A DNA stretch of 64,000 nt from Pseudotabrizicola sp. (GTDB lineage: Bacteria > Pseudomonadota > Alphaproteobacteria > Rhodobacterales > Rhodobacteraceae). Positions 11,967 through 20,591 of this stretch are shown piece by piece; the first letter of the stretch is position 1; the number at the start of each line of letters is the position of its first letter. A program made the position numbers and the translations under genes. The DNA lies in contig NZ_JAUSNR010000010.1 in NCBI RefSeq assembly GCF_030656345.1, positions 1 to 64,000 of the forward strand, read 5' to 3'. The notes beneath the pieces are model-generated. The model was not told the DNA's origin, ran no database searches, and saw only the letters and a list, made by a program, of their open reading frames with translations.

Positions 11967-12317
11967 ATGAACCTGTATCACTGTATGATCGAACTGCGGC
12001 AAGACAGCCGCGCATTGTCTTTCGCCAAGGCGGTTGATGGCTGGATGACCCATCTGCAAACGCGGGGTCTGATCAGCGGCTGGCGGCTGATGCGGCGCAA
12101 ATTCGGCCTCGCCTCGGGCGCCCACCCCGATTTTGTGCTGGAGGTGGAGGTGCCGGGCATGGCCGCGCTGGATGATGCCTTTGCCGCGCTCGCCGCCGCC
12201 GATGATGAGGCGACGCGGCGCTATGACCTGATGCATCAGATGATTGCGCATGTCGATGTCGGCCTCTACCGGCCCTACCCCGACGCCACTCAGCGCGAAC
12301 GTATCGCGCTGGTGTGA
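11967..12317 (+). CDS. Conserved hypothetical protein (DUF6614-like)
   Basis: A soluble protein of 116 aa beginning [20 protein letters not shown] and containing [26 protein letters not shown] recall similar proteins in Rhodobacterales under DUF6614, but I could not check. The alternating hydrophobic pattern suggests an alpha-beta dimeric-barrel-like fold (inference). An in-frame start at 11955 is possible. It lies between the gyrA pair and trmFO. Confidence 0.7.
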   Translation: MNLYHCMIELRQDSRALSFAKAVDGWMTHLQTRGLISGWRLMRRKFGLASGAHPDFVLEVEVPGMAALDDAFAALAAADDEATRRYDLMHQMIAHVDVGLYRPYPDATQRERIALV

Positions 12318-12361
12318 CGCGCCCGCTTGAAAGCGGGGGGCGGGCGGGATATCTCCCGCGC

Positions 12362-13693
12362 ATGAACAAAACACTTCACATCATCGGCGGCGGCATGGCC
12401 GGATCAGAGGCGGCATGGCAGGCCGCGCAGCAGGGCATCACCGTGGTGATCCACGAGATGCGGCCGAAGGTCGGTACTTTTGCCCACCGTACCGGGCATC
12501 TGGCCGAAATGGTCTGCTCCAACTCCTTCCGCTCGGATGATGATGAAAGCAACGCCGTCGGCCTTTTGCATTGGGAAATGCGCGCGGCTGGCGGGCTGAT
12601 CATGGAACAGGCCGCCGCCCATCGCCTGCCCGCAGGCGGCGCGCTGGCGGTGGACCGTGACCCGTTTGCCCAAAGCGTCACCGCCCGCATTCTGGCGCAT
12701 CCGCTGATCTCGGTCTCGTATGAGGAGATCACGGATTTGCCGACAGGTGGCCACTGGATCATCGCCACCGGCCCGCTGACCTCTGGTGCCTTGGCCGAAA
12801 GCATCCGTGCCGCCACCGGGGCCGAGGCGCTGGCGTTTTTCGATGCCATTGCCCCCATTGTCTATGCTGACAGCGTCGATATGTCGGTGGCCTGGATGCA
12901 GTCACGCTATGACAAGGGCGAAACGCCGGAAGAGCAGACCGCCTATATCAACTGCCCGCTGACCCGCGAGCAGTATGAAGATTTCATCGACGCCCTGCTG
13001 GCGGCAGATAAAACCGAATTCCATGAAGGTGAAACCGCAGGCTATTTCGACGGCTGCCTGCCGATCGAGGTGATGGCCGAACGCGGCCGCGAAACCCTGC
13101 GTTTTGGCCCGATGAAGCCGGTCGGCCTGACCAACCCGCACCAACCCGATGTGAAGGCCTATGCCGTGGTGCAACTGCGCCGCGACAACAAGCTGGGCAC
13201 GCTGTTCAACATGGTCGGCTTTCAGACCAAGATGAAATACGGCGCGCAGACGGATGTTTTCAAACGCATTCCCGGCCTGACCAACGCCAGCTTTGCACGT
13301 CTGGGCGGCATCCACCGCAACACTTTCATCAACTCACCCACGCTGCTGGATGATCAGATGCGGCTGAAATCACACCCGCATATCCGATTTGCCGGGCAGA
13401 TCACCGGGGTTGAGGGCTATGTCGAAAGCGCGGCCATGGGCCTCTTGGCAGGCCGGATGGCGGCGGCCGAGATCAAGGGCGAAACCCTGCCGCCACCGCC
13501 GCCCGACACCGCCACCGGCGCGCTGATCACCCATATCACCGGCGGGGCCGAGGCGAAAACCTTCCAGCCGATGAACGTCAACTTCGGCCTGTTCCCCCCG
13601 ATTGACGCCAAAGGCGGGCGCCGGGGCCGCAAAACCCGCTACAAAGCCTATACCGATCGCGCCAAAGACGCCTTTACGGCATGGCTGGGCTGA
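12362..13693 (+). CDS. trmFO: Methylenetetrahydrofolate-tRNA-(uracil-5-)-methyltransferase TrmFO
   Basis: Folate- and FAD-dependent enzyme that methylates U54 of tRNA to ribothymidine. 443 aa, normal length. The dinucleotide-binding motif [10 protein letters not shown] is at residues 9-18, followed by [10 protein letters not shown], which contains the conserved cysteine. Further family blocks are [20 protein letters not shown] and FGPMKPVGL, and NFGLFPP near the C-terminus. I chose ATG 12362, which starts directly at the FAD fold. The end overlaps gluQRS by 13 bp, so the two tRNA-modification enzymes are coupled. Confidence 0.96.
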   Translation: MNKTLHIIGGGMAGSEAAWQAAQQGITVVIHEMRPKVGTFAHRTGHLAEMVCSNSFRSDDDESNAVGLLHWEMRAAGGLIMEQAAAHRLPAGGALAVDRDPFAQSVTARILAHPLISVSYEEITDLPTGGHWIIATGPLTSGALAESIRAATGAEALAFFDAIAPIVYADSVDMSVAWMQSRYDKGETPEEQTAYINCPLTREQYEDFIDALLAADKTEFHEGETAGYFDGCLPIEVMAERGRETLRFGPMKPVGLTNPHQPDVKAYAVVQLRRDNKLGTLFNMVGFQTKMKYGAQTDVFKRIPGLTNASFARLGGIHRNTFINSPTLLDDQMRLKSHPHIRFAGQITGVEGYVESAAMGLLAGRMAAAEIKGETLPPPPPDTATGALITHITGGAEAKTFQPMNVNFGLFPPIDAKGGRRGRKTRYKAYTDRAKDAFTAWLG

Positions 13694-14559
13694 CGCCTCC
13701 CGCGCAGCGGGGCTTTGTCACCCGCTTCGCCCCCTCTCCCACCGGCCCCTTGCATCTGGGTCATGCCTACTCCGCCATCCTCGCGCATGACATGGCCCGC
13801 GCCGCCAGTGGCCAGTTCCTGCTGCGGATGGAGGATACCGATACCGAGCGCAGCAAATATGCCTATGAAACCCAGATCCTCGACGATCTGGCATGGCTTG
13901 GCCTCACATGGGATGGCCCGGTGCAGCGCCAGTCCGACCATCTGGCGCAGTATACCGCGCGGCTGAAACCCCTTGCGGAACAAGGCCTGCTCTACCCCTG
14001 CTCCTGCACCCGGTCCGATATCCGCGCGGCCCTCTCCGCCCCGCAAGAAGGCACGGTGCACCCGTTCTACCCCGGCACCTGCCGCGGCCGCCCGATGAGC
14101 GCGCGCCAGCCCGGCGATGCGCTGCGCATCGACCTTGCCGCCGCCCTCGTCCAGCTTCCGCCCGGGCTTGGCTTCACCGAAACCGGCACCGCCCATGCCG
14201 GTCAGCACATCCTCAACCCAACCGATGCCATCACCCGCATCGGCGATGTGGTCCTGTCGCGCAAGGGTGAAGATATCGTCGCCTACTTCCTCGCCTCGGC
14301 GCTGGATGATGCCGATCACGGCGTCACCCATGTGATACGGGGCGAGGATCTGTTCGACTTCACCGCGGTGCAGGTCATCCTGCAGCACCTCCTGGGCCTG
14401 CCCACGCCGATCTACCACCACCACCGCCTGATCCGCGATGATCAGGGCAAGCGCCTTGCCAAACGCGACGATGCCCGCGCCCTGTCAAAATACCGCGCCG
14501 ACGGGGCCACGCCGCAGGATATCCGCGCCCTCGTCGGCCTGTCGCTTCATCTTGACTGA
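13681..14559 (+). CDS. gluQRS: Glutamyl-Q tRNA(Asp) synthetase
   Basis: Truncated class I glutamyl-tRNA synthetase paralogue of 292 aa that attaches glutamate to queuosine of tRNA-Asp. [18 protein letters not shown] carries the HIGH-type signature (HLGH, residues 25-28). The KMSKS-like loop reads KRLAKR near the end. Zinc ligands are visible as YPCSCTR and FYPGTCRG. There is no anticodon-binding domain, as expected for GluQRS. It starts within trmFO (13-bp overlap). Confidence 0.94.
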   Translation: MAGLTPPAQRGFVTRFAPSPTGPLHLGHAYSAILAHDMARAASGQFLLRMEDTDTERSKYAYETQILDDLAWLGLTWDGPVQRQSDHLAQYTARLKPLAEQGLLYPCSCTRSDIRAALSAPQEGTVHPFYPGTCRGRPMSARQPGDALRIDLAAALVQLPPGLGFTETGTAHAGQHILNPTDAITRIGDVVLSRKGEDIVAYFLASALDDADHGVTHVIRGEDLFDFTAVQVILQHLLGLPTPIYHHHRLIRDDQGKRLAKRDDARALSKYRADGATPQDIRALVGLSLHLD

Positions 14560-14596
14560 AATACTCTCCGGGGGTCTGGGGGTGGAAAACCCCCAG
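14551..14596 (-). repeat. Dispersed hairpin-GGAGAGTATTT element (copy A)
   Basis: On the minus strand a perfect hairpin with arms CTGGGGGT and ACCCCCAG (14596-14576) is followed by ACCCCCGG and then a GAGTATTT tail. It sits downstream of soxG in the same orientation. A copy with the same architecture follows pdxA at 31363-31393. It may act as a 3' end or terminator-like element. Confidence 0.55.
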
Positions 14597-14624
14597 TACA
14601 CCGCCAGCACCGCAGCGCACCGCC

Positions 14625-15173
14625 TTACAGCTCAGCCCCCGGCCGCGCCGAAACGCTCAAGAGCCCTATCACATAGCCCGCGACCGACCGGAAGCACACC
14701 AGCGTGAACCCAGCCTCTTCAGCCCAGAACGCCGCCGCCACCTGTGCCGCGCGGCTGCGGCGCAGCTCGCCCGGTTCCAGCCGGTCGAAATCCACCGGCG
14801 ACAGCTTGCGCAGCACCTGATCGGCGCGCGGGCCCTCCACGCGGAATACCGCGCGGGCGTCGGACACATCGACCGCCAGATGGTGCTGACCCTGCAAAGC
14901 CTCGGCAATGCCGGACAAAACCGCCGCAACTTCGGCATAAGGCACGATCAGCAGCAGCTCATCCGGGCTCATCCAGCCCGCCGCCCGCGCGCCCTGTCGG
15001 ATAATCCGGCGCACTGCAGGCAAGGCGCAGCCGGTGGCGGCCAGCACCGCCGCCTCCAGCCCCGGCGTGCCGGTTCTGGCGCGCAGGGTAATCATGCCCA
15101 GGGGGCCAATCTCGCGCACCTGCGCGAACCCGCCATAGCTTGCGCCGCCAAGCGCGCTGACCGGATCAGACAT
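14625..15173 (-). CDS. soxG: Sarcosine oxidase gamma subunit
   Basis: Smallest-but-one subunit of heterotetrameric sarcosine oxidase, 182 aa, which contacts SoxA and resembles the folate-binding GcvT fold. Recognisable segments are SPDELLLIVPY and SDARAVFRVEGPRADQVLRK. I chose ATG 15173 (MSDPVSALGG), the usual SoxG start, overlapping the soxA stop by 8 bp; an upstream in-frame start at 15197 is less likely. It is the last gene of the cluster. Confidence 0.9.
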   Translation of the reverse strand: MSDPVSALGGASYGGFAQVREIGPLGMITLRARTGTPGLEAAVLAATGCALPAVRRIIRQGARAAGWMSPDELLLIVPYAEVAAVLSGIAEALQGQHHLAVDVSDARAVFRVEGPRADQVLRKLSPVDFDRLEPGELRRSRAAQVAAAFWAEEAGFTLVCFRSVAGYVIGLLSVSARPGAEL

Positions 15174-18100
15174 TCGGCTTCTCCCCGTCCTTGTCATAGA
15201 ACACCGGGTTCACCACCCGGGCCTGTGTTACGCCGCCGTCGATTCTGGTGAACTCCACCACCTCGCCCATCCGCGCCGGGCCCTGCCGCAGCAGGCCCAT
15301 GGCAATGCCGCGCCCCAGCGTCGGCGAGTGGTAGGTCGAGGTGACGCGCCCCTGCACGCGGCGCTGGTTGTTGGCGTTCATCCCCGCTTCGGGAATATAG
15401 GCGCCATCTTCGATCACAGATCCGTCCAGCGTCTCGAACCCCACCAGTTTCCAACGGTCAGGGTTCGCAAGGAAGCTGCGTTCCTGCCCGCGTTTGCCCA
15501 GAAAATCCGTCTTTTTCTTCGAAATCGCCCAGTCCAGCCCCAGATCCTGCGGAATGATGGTGCCGTCGGTTTCATCGCCGATCATGATGAAGCCCTTTTC
15601 GGCCCGCATGATATGCAGCGCCTCGGTGCCGTAAGGCATCGCGCCAAACGCCGCCCCCGCCTCATGCAGCATGGCCCAGAACGCGGCCCCATGGCTGGCG
15701 GGAACGGCGATTTCATAGCTCAGCTCGCCCGAAAAACTGATCCGGTACACCCGGCACGGGAAGCCGCCAAGGGTGCCATCAGCCCATTGCATGAAGGGCA
15801 GCGTGTCTTTCGACACATCTATGCCGCCGATCGACTCCAGCAACTGCCGCGCATTCGGCCCCACCACCGCGACCTGCGCATATTGCTCGGTCACATTGGC
15901 GGTGAAGACCTGCCAGTCCCACCATTCGCATTGCAGCCAGTCTTCCATCCACGCATGAATACGGTCTGCCCCGCCCGATGTGGTGTGGCACAGCCATGTG
16001 TCATCGTCGATCCGCGCCACCACGCCGTCGTCGGACAGGAAGCCCTGTTCGTTGCACATCAGACCATAGCGGCATTTGCCGATGGGCAGGCTGCTCATCA
16101 CATTGGTGTAGAGCATATCAAGGAACCGCCCGGCATCCGGCCCCTTGACGATGATCTTACCCAGTGTGGAAGCGTCAAGCAAACCAAGGGCTTCACGCGT
16201 GTTCTTTACCTCACGGTGCACCGCCTGTTCCGGCGTCTCGCCGGGGCGCTGGAAGCAATAGGGCCTGCGCCAATGGCCGACGGGTTCAAAATACGCCCCA
16301 TGGGCGATGTGCCAGTCATGCATCGGCGTCTTGCGCAGCGGCTGGAAGATATCGCCCCGCGCCTCACCCGCCAAGGCCCCCAACGGCACCGGCGTATAGG
16401 GCGGGCGGAAGGTGGTGGTACCGACCTGCGGGATCTGTGCATTCAGACTGTCAGCAAGCACCGCCAGACCGTTGATATTGCTCAGCTTACCCTGATCTGT
16501 CGCCATGCCCAGCGTGGTATAGCGCTTGGTATGTTCCACCGATTCATAGCCTTCGCGTGCGGCCAGCTGCACGTCTGACACCTTCACATCATTCTGGAAA
16601 TCCAGCCACATCTTGGACCGCAGCGCAATGCCTGCGCCTTGCGGCATGATCCAGACCGGCTCCAGCGCGGCCTCTTCCGGCACGGACTGCACCGGGGGCA
16701 GATCGTCAGACTCCTGTGCAAAACCAAGCTCTTGCAGTGCGATCTTCACCTGATCATCAGCGTCCGCCACAGCGCTCCGCAGCGCGCCATTGGCGGCCCC
16801 AGCGCAGAGCACCATGGCCGATCCATCCTGATGCAGCGGCGGACGGCTGGCATCGGGGCGGAACATCGCCTCATCCTCGTCCCAGATCAGCTTACCGCCG
16901 CAATGGCTCCACAAATGCACCACCGGCGACCAGCCGCCGGACATCGCCACCGCGTCGCAGGGCAGCGTCGTGCTGGCCATGCCTTCGCCCGCCTGATGGC
17001 AGATCTCGACCGCCTCCACCCGTTTGCCGCCCTTGACCCGCGCAATGGCGCGTCCGGTTTCGACCCGGATGCCAAGCGCGCGGGCGCGTTCCGGCAAGGC
17101 CCCGTTGGCAATGGGGCGGGCGTCGATGACCGCCGCCACTTCCAAGCCCGCCTGATGCAGCGCAATCGCAGTGCGGTAGGCGTCGTCGTTGTTGGTGACC
17201 ACCACCGTGCGGTCGCCGGGCGAGACTGCCCAGTTCACTGCGTAATCACGAACAGCCCCTGCCAGCATCACGCCCGGTATGTCATTGCCGGCGAAGGACA
17301 AAGGCCGCTCAATCGCGCCGGTCGCCGCCAGAATCTTGCCCACCCGCATCCGCCACAGCCGGTGCCTTGGCCGCCCGTCGCCGGGGGTGTGGTCGGCCAG
17401 TTTTTCATCCAGCAGCACATAGCCGTGGTCATAAGACCCCGCCGCCATGCAGCGCAGGCGCAGGGTTACAGTGTCCATCGCCGACAGTTCCAGCACCGCC
17501 GCCTCAACCCAATCGCCCGCAGGCATACCACCCACCACATCGCCATCCACCGGCGCGCGCCCGCCCCAATGGGCGGTCTGTTCCACCAGCCAGACCCGCG
17601 CCCCGGCGCGGCCCGCGACCAGTGCGGCCTGCAACCCGGCCACGCCACCGCCGACGATCAGCAGATCGCAGAACGCATAGGCCTGTTCATAGCGGTCGGC
17701 ATCGCGGTCCTTGGGTGCCGAGCCGAGGCCCGCCGAATGCCGGATGATCGGTTCAAACAGATGCTTCCACGCCGCACGCGGGTGGATGAAGGTCTTGTAG
17801 TAGAACCCCCCCGGCAGGAACCGCGCGGCATAGTTGTTCACCACGCCGACGTCGAATTCCAGTGACGGCCAGTGGTTCTGGCTGCGCGCCTCCAGCCCGT
17901 CGAACAGCTCGGTCGTCGTCGTGCGCTGGTTCGGCTCCAGCCGCCCGGCCTTGCCCAGATTGACCAGCGCGTTCGGCTCTTCCGCTCCGCTGGCGACAAT
18001 CCCGCGCGGGCGGTGATATTTGAACGACCGGCCCACCAGCATCTGATCATTGGCCAGAAGCGCCGAAGCGAGGGTATCGCCCGCACAGCCGCGCAGGCGT

Positions 18101-18174
18101 TTGCCGTTGAAGGTGAATTCGACCGGCGACGAGCGGTCGATCAGCCGGCCGCCGGATTTCAGACGCGTGCTCAT
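15166..18174 (-). CDS. soxA: Sarcosine oxidase alpha subunit
   Basis: Large subunit of heterotetrameric sarcosine oxidase, which oxidises sarcosine to glycine and passes the methyl group to tetrahydrofolate. 1,002 aa with the family layout. An N-terminal ferredoxin-like segment (FTFNGKRLRGCAGDTLASAL) is followed by a FAD/NAD domain with LLIVGGGVAGLQAAL near residue 165. A C-terminal GcvT-like folate domain carries PYGTEALHIMRAEKGF near 870. ATG 18174 is the natural start and overlaps soxD by 4 bp (ATGA). The cluster runs soxD-soxA-soxG. Confidence 0.95.
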   Translation of the reverse strand: MSTRLKSGGRLIDRSSPVEFTFNGKRLRGCAGDTLASALLANDQMLVGRSFKYHRPRGIVASGAEEPNALVNLGKAGRLEPNQRTTTTELFDGLEARSQNHWPSLEFDVGVVNNYAARFLPGGFYYKTFIHPRAAWKHLFEPIIRHSAGLGSAPKDRDADRYEQAYAFCDLLIVGGGVAGLQAALVAGRAGARVWLVEQTAHWGGRAPVDGDVVGGMPAGDWVEAAVLELSAMDTVTLRLRCMAAGSYDHGYVLLDEKLADHTPGDGRPRHRLWRMRVGKILAATGAIERPLSFAGNDIPGVMLAGAVRDYAVNWAVSPGDRTVVVTNNDDAYRTAIALHQAGLEVAAVIDARPIANGALPERARALGIRVETGRAIARVKGGKRVEAVEICHQAGEGMASTTLPCDAVAMSGGWSPVVHLWSHCGGKLIWDEDEAMFRPDASRPPLHQDGSAMVLCAGAANGALRSAVADADDQVKIALQELGFAQESDDLPPVQSVPEEAALEPVWIMPQGAGIALRSKMWLDFQNDVKVSDVQLAAREGYESVEHTKRYTTLGMATDQGKLSNINGLAVLADSLNAQIPQVGTTTFRPPYTPVPLGALAGEARGDIFQPLRKTPMHDWHIAHGAYFEPVGHWRRPYCFQRPGETPEQAVHREVKNTREALGLLDASTLGKIIVKGPDAGRFLDMLYTNVMSSLPIGKCRYGLMCNEQGFLSDDGVVARIDDDTWLCHTTSGGADRIHAWMEDWLQCEWWDWQVFTANVTEQYAQVAVVGPNARQLLESIGGIDVSKDTLPFMQWADGTLGGFPCRVYRISFSGELSYEIAVPASHGAAFWAMLHEAGAAFGAMPYGTEALHIMRAEKGFIMIGDETDGTIIPQDLGLDWAISKKKTDFLGKRGQERSFLANPDRWKLVGFETLDGSVIEDGAYIPEAGMNANNQRRVQGRVTSTYHSPTLGRGIAMGLLRQGPARMGEVVEFTRIDGGVTQARVVNPVFYDKDGEKPNV

Positions 18175-18494
18175 GAAAAGCCCTTCCACTCGGGGCGCTT
18201 GGCCTTGATTTTGTCGATGATGTCTGCGGGCGGCTCGGTCGTTTGTGCAGGATAGGTGCCGAACACTTCCAGCGTGGCGGTGCAGCGGGCGGCCAGAAAC
18301 CACTTGCCGCAGCCATAGGCATGCCGCCAGCGTTCAAAATGTACGCCCTTGGGGTTCTTGCGGGCGAACATGTAGGCCTCGAACGCATCATCATCGGACC
18401 CCGGCCCGAACCGCTTCAGATGCGCCTCTCCACCGGGGGAAAGTTCGGTTTCTTCGGCGCGCACGCCGCAATAGGGGCATTCGAGGATCAGCAT
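18171..18494 (-). CDS. soxD: Sarcosine oxidase delta subunit
   Basis: Zinc-binding small subunit of sarcosine oxidase, 107 aa. The N-terminal MLILECPYCGVR supplies the CxxC zinc ligands, and a conserved core RWRHAYGCGKWFLAARCT is seen near residues 55-72. It is coupled to soxA by an ATGA overlap. A strong terminator lies just upstream, between this gene and the membrane-protein gene. Confidence 0.94.
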   Translation of the reverse strand: MLILECPYCGVRAEETELSPGGEAHLKRFGPGSDDDAFEAYMFARKNPKGVHFERWRHAYGCGKWFLAARCTATLEVFGTYPAQTTEPPADIIDKIKAKRPEWKGFS

Positions 18495-18512
18495 GGCGCA
18501 CCTGTGAACATG

Positions 18513-18543
18513 AAAAAGGCGGGCGCTGAACAGCGCCCGCCTT
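18513..18543 (-). terminator. Strong rho-independent terminator between the membrane-protein gene and soxD
   Basis: On the minus strand a perfect stem of about 12 bp (GGCGGGCGCT paired with AGCGCCCGCC plus flanking A-T pairs) with loop GTTC is followed by five T (18517-18513). It lies after the stop at 18570 and 19 bp before the soxD start. It would end or attenuate transcription from soxB before soxDAG. Confidence 0.85.
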
Positions 18544-18569
18544 GCAGGAAAGAGAGAGGTTGGAAAGGA

Positions 18570-19034
18570 TCAGTTCCCGGTTGGCGGCGGCGTAGCGGTG
18601 CCAGCGTCAGGTGCCGGAGCAGTTGCGTCAGGCGCAGGTGCCGGGGCAGTTGCATCAGGCGTGGTTGTGGTCGGTGCGGTTGCATCCGGGGCTGCCGGAG
18701 CGGTTGCATCAGGCGTGGTTGCCGGCACATCGGGTGCGGGAACAACGCCCGGAACGTCAGCGGCTGGCGGCGATTCGATGGTAACGTTGTTGCTGCCTGC
18801 GGGCGTTGTGGTCGTGGCAGTGTTGTTCCCGCCGGACAGCATCCAAGCCACGATACCGACGACAATGACGGCACCGCCAAGCAGATAGGCGAACCAGTTG
18901 GTCGGCTTGGTTTCGTGGACGTGCGTGGTCGTGTTGGCGTTGGTCGGATAGGACGGGTTTGCGCCCGGTGCACCCGGGGTGGTGTGGGGCGGCGCTCCGA
19001 GGGGAGCTGTTGGTGGAATACGCGGGTCGGCCAT
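18570..19034 (-). CDS. Pro/Thr/Ala-rich single-pass membrane protein inside the sox cluster
   Basis: Protein of 154 aa starting MADPRIPPTA with a proline-rich N-terminus. One membrane segment lies at residues 47-66 (WFAYLLGGAVIVVGIVAWML), followed by a long low-complexity tail with repeated PDATAPA units (about 108-145). The tail is probably periplasmic. An in-frame start 36 bp upstream exists, but ATG 19034 follows GGAGGACC. It sits between soxB and soxD and has no feature linking it to sarcosine chemistry. Function unknown. Confidence 0.75.
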   Translation of the reverse strand: MADPRIPPTAPLGAPPHTTPGAPGANPSYPTNANTTTHVHETKPTNWFAYLLGGAVIVVGIVAWMLSGGNNTATTTTPAGSNNVTIESPPAADVPGVVPAPDVPATTPDATAPAAPDATAPTTTTPDATAPAPAPDATAPAPDAGTATPPPTGN

Positions 19035-19116
19035 GACTGGTCCTCCTTGCAATACGTGATTGCAGGACAAACGCAGCTGCCGCCGCTCGGGTTCCCGAAA
19101 ATTTTGCCGGGCAAAG

Positions 19117-20364
19117 TCAATGTGCCACCCCGGCTGCCACCGACTCGTCGATGAACCGCCCTTCGCGGAAGCGCCACATGTCGAATTCGGCGGCCAGTGG
19201 TCCCGGCTCGCCGCGCGCCATCAGGTCGGCCATCGCCCAGCCGGAACCGGGGATCGCCTTGAACCCGCCGGTGCCCCAGCCGCAGTTGATAAAGCAGTTG
19301 CCCAGCGGGGTTTTGCTGATGATGGGTGAGCGGTCCCCGGTCATGTCCACGATGCCGCCCCATTGCCGCAGCATCTTGAGCCTTGAAATCATGGGGAAAG
19401 TTTCAACCAGCGCGCGCAGCGTCTCTTCGATGTGGTGGAAAGACCCGCGCTGGGTATAGTTGTTGAACCCGTCAGTGCCGCCGCCGATCACCATTTCGCC
19501 CTTGTCGGACTGGCTCATGTAGCCGTGCACGGTGTTGGCCATCACCACCACATCCATGCAGGGTTTGATCGGTTCAGACACCAGCGCCTGCAGCGCCAGC
19601 GATTCCACCGGCAGGCGGAAACCGGCCATATCGGCGACCTGGCCCGAATGGCCCGCCACCACGATGCCGAGCTTTTTCGTGCCGATGTAGCCCTTGGAGG
19701 TTTCCACCCCCGTCACCTGCCCGTTTTCGGACCGGACGCCGGTGACTTCGCATTGCTGGATGATGTCCATCCCCATTTCCGAACAGGCCCGCGCATAGCC
19801 CCAGGCCACCGCATCATGCCGCGCCGTGCCGCCGCGCGCCTGATACAGCGCGCCAAGGATCGGATAGCGCGGCCCGTCGATGTTGATGATCGGCACCAGC
19901 TGCTTCACCCGCTCGGGCCCGATCCATTCCGTGACCACGCCTTGCAGGTTGTTCGCATGTACCGTGCGCAGATAGCCGCGTACCTCGTGATGGGTCTGCG
20001 CCAGCATCAGCAGGCCGCGCGGGCTGAACATGATGTTGTAGTTCAGGTCCTGCGACAGGGTTTCATACAGGCTGCGCGCCTTTTCATAGATCGCGGCAGA
20101 CGGGTCCTGCAGGTAGTTCGAGCGGATGATCGTGGTGTTGCGCCCGGTGTTGCCGCCGCCCAGCCAACCCTTTTCGATGATCGCCACATTGCGCAGGCCA
20201 TGGTTCTTGCCAAGGTAATAGGCGGTGGCCAGCCCATGCCCGCCCGCCCCGATGATCACCGCGTCATAACTGGCCTTCGGCACCGGCGATTTCCACGCGC
20301 GTTCCCAGCCCTGATGGTGGGTCAGCGCCTCACGCGCGATGGCAAAGACCGAATAGCGTTTCAT
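19117..20364 (-). CDS. soxB: Sarcosine oxidase beta subunit
   Basis: FAD/FMN-bearing catalytic subunit of heterotetrameric sarcosine oxidase, 415 aa. The DAO-type nucleotide-binding motif AVIIGAGGHGLATAYYL is at residues 35-51. His183 in GTARHDAVAWGYA lies where the covalent FMN histidine is expected (inference from known family members). The end GWGTGGFKAIPGSGWAMADL is typical. I chose ATG 20364 (MKRYSVFAIA) preceded by GAAGGAA. It is the first gene of the cluster, with a repeat-rich promoter region upstream. Confidence 0.95.
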   Translation of the reverse strand: MKRYSVFAIAREALTHHQGWERAWKSPVPKASYDAVIIGAGGHGLATAYYLGKNHGLRNVAIIEKGWLGGGNTGRNTTIIRSNYLQDPSAAIYEKARSLYETLSQDLNYNIMFSPRGLLMLAQTHHEVRGYLRTVHANNLQGVVTEWIGPERVKQLVPIINIDGPRYPILGALYQARGGTARHDAVAWGYARACSEMGMDIIQQCEVTGVRSENGQVTGVETSKGYIGTKKLGIVVAGHSGQVADMAGFRLPVESLALQALVSEPIKPCMDVVVMANTVHGYMSQSDKGEMVIGGGTDGFNNYTQRGSFHHIEETLRALVETFPMISRLKMLRQWGGIVDMTGDRSPIISKTPLGNCFINCGWGTGGFKAIPGSGWAMADLMARGEPGPLAAEFDMWRFREGRFIDESVAAGVAH

Positions 20365-20407
20365 GGCAGCATTCCTTCGGACTGGCAGGCAGTTGCCTCT
20401 GTCTGAC

Positions 20408-20436
20408 GTGATACCGGATTGCCGCCACCACCCCAA
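20408..20436 (-). promoter_or_regulatory. Candidate soxB promoter
   Basis: On the minus strand TTGGGG (20436-20431) and TATCAC (20413-20408) are separated by 17 bp. The -35 is weak, as expected for an activator-dependent promoter, and the TGTCGCA repeats begin about 20 bp further upstream. Candidate only. Confidence 0.35.
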
Positions 20437-20455
20437 GCGGCACAACAGGGAAAAT

Positions 20456-20510
20456 TGCGACATCCCCGCCGATTGCTGTCGCAGACCAGTGTCGCAGCCC
20501 CGTGTCGCAG
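20456..20510. promoter_or_regulatory. TGTCGCAG repeat array, putative operator of soxB
   Basis: Three identical TGTCGCAG octamers start at 20477, 20490 and 20503, exactly 13 bp apart. An inverted copy, TGCGACA, is at 20456-20462. The array lies in the 227-bp gap between the divergent soxB and ccmI genes. Regular spacing of perfect copies points to cooperative binding by a regulator. A related TGTCGC palindrome precedes the dimethylglycine dehydrogenase-like gene at 58782-58802. Confidence 0.65.
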
Positions 20511-20591
20511 ATCAGCCTGCGGCCAATTCGCGCCTTTTGTCCGGGGCACTGACAGCTTACATGGGAAGGAACTGGAAAAAGAGGGCTTGTG

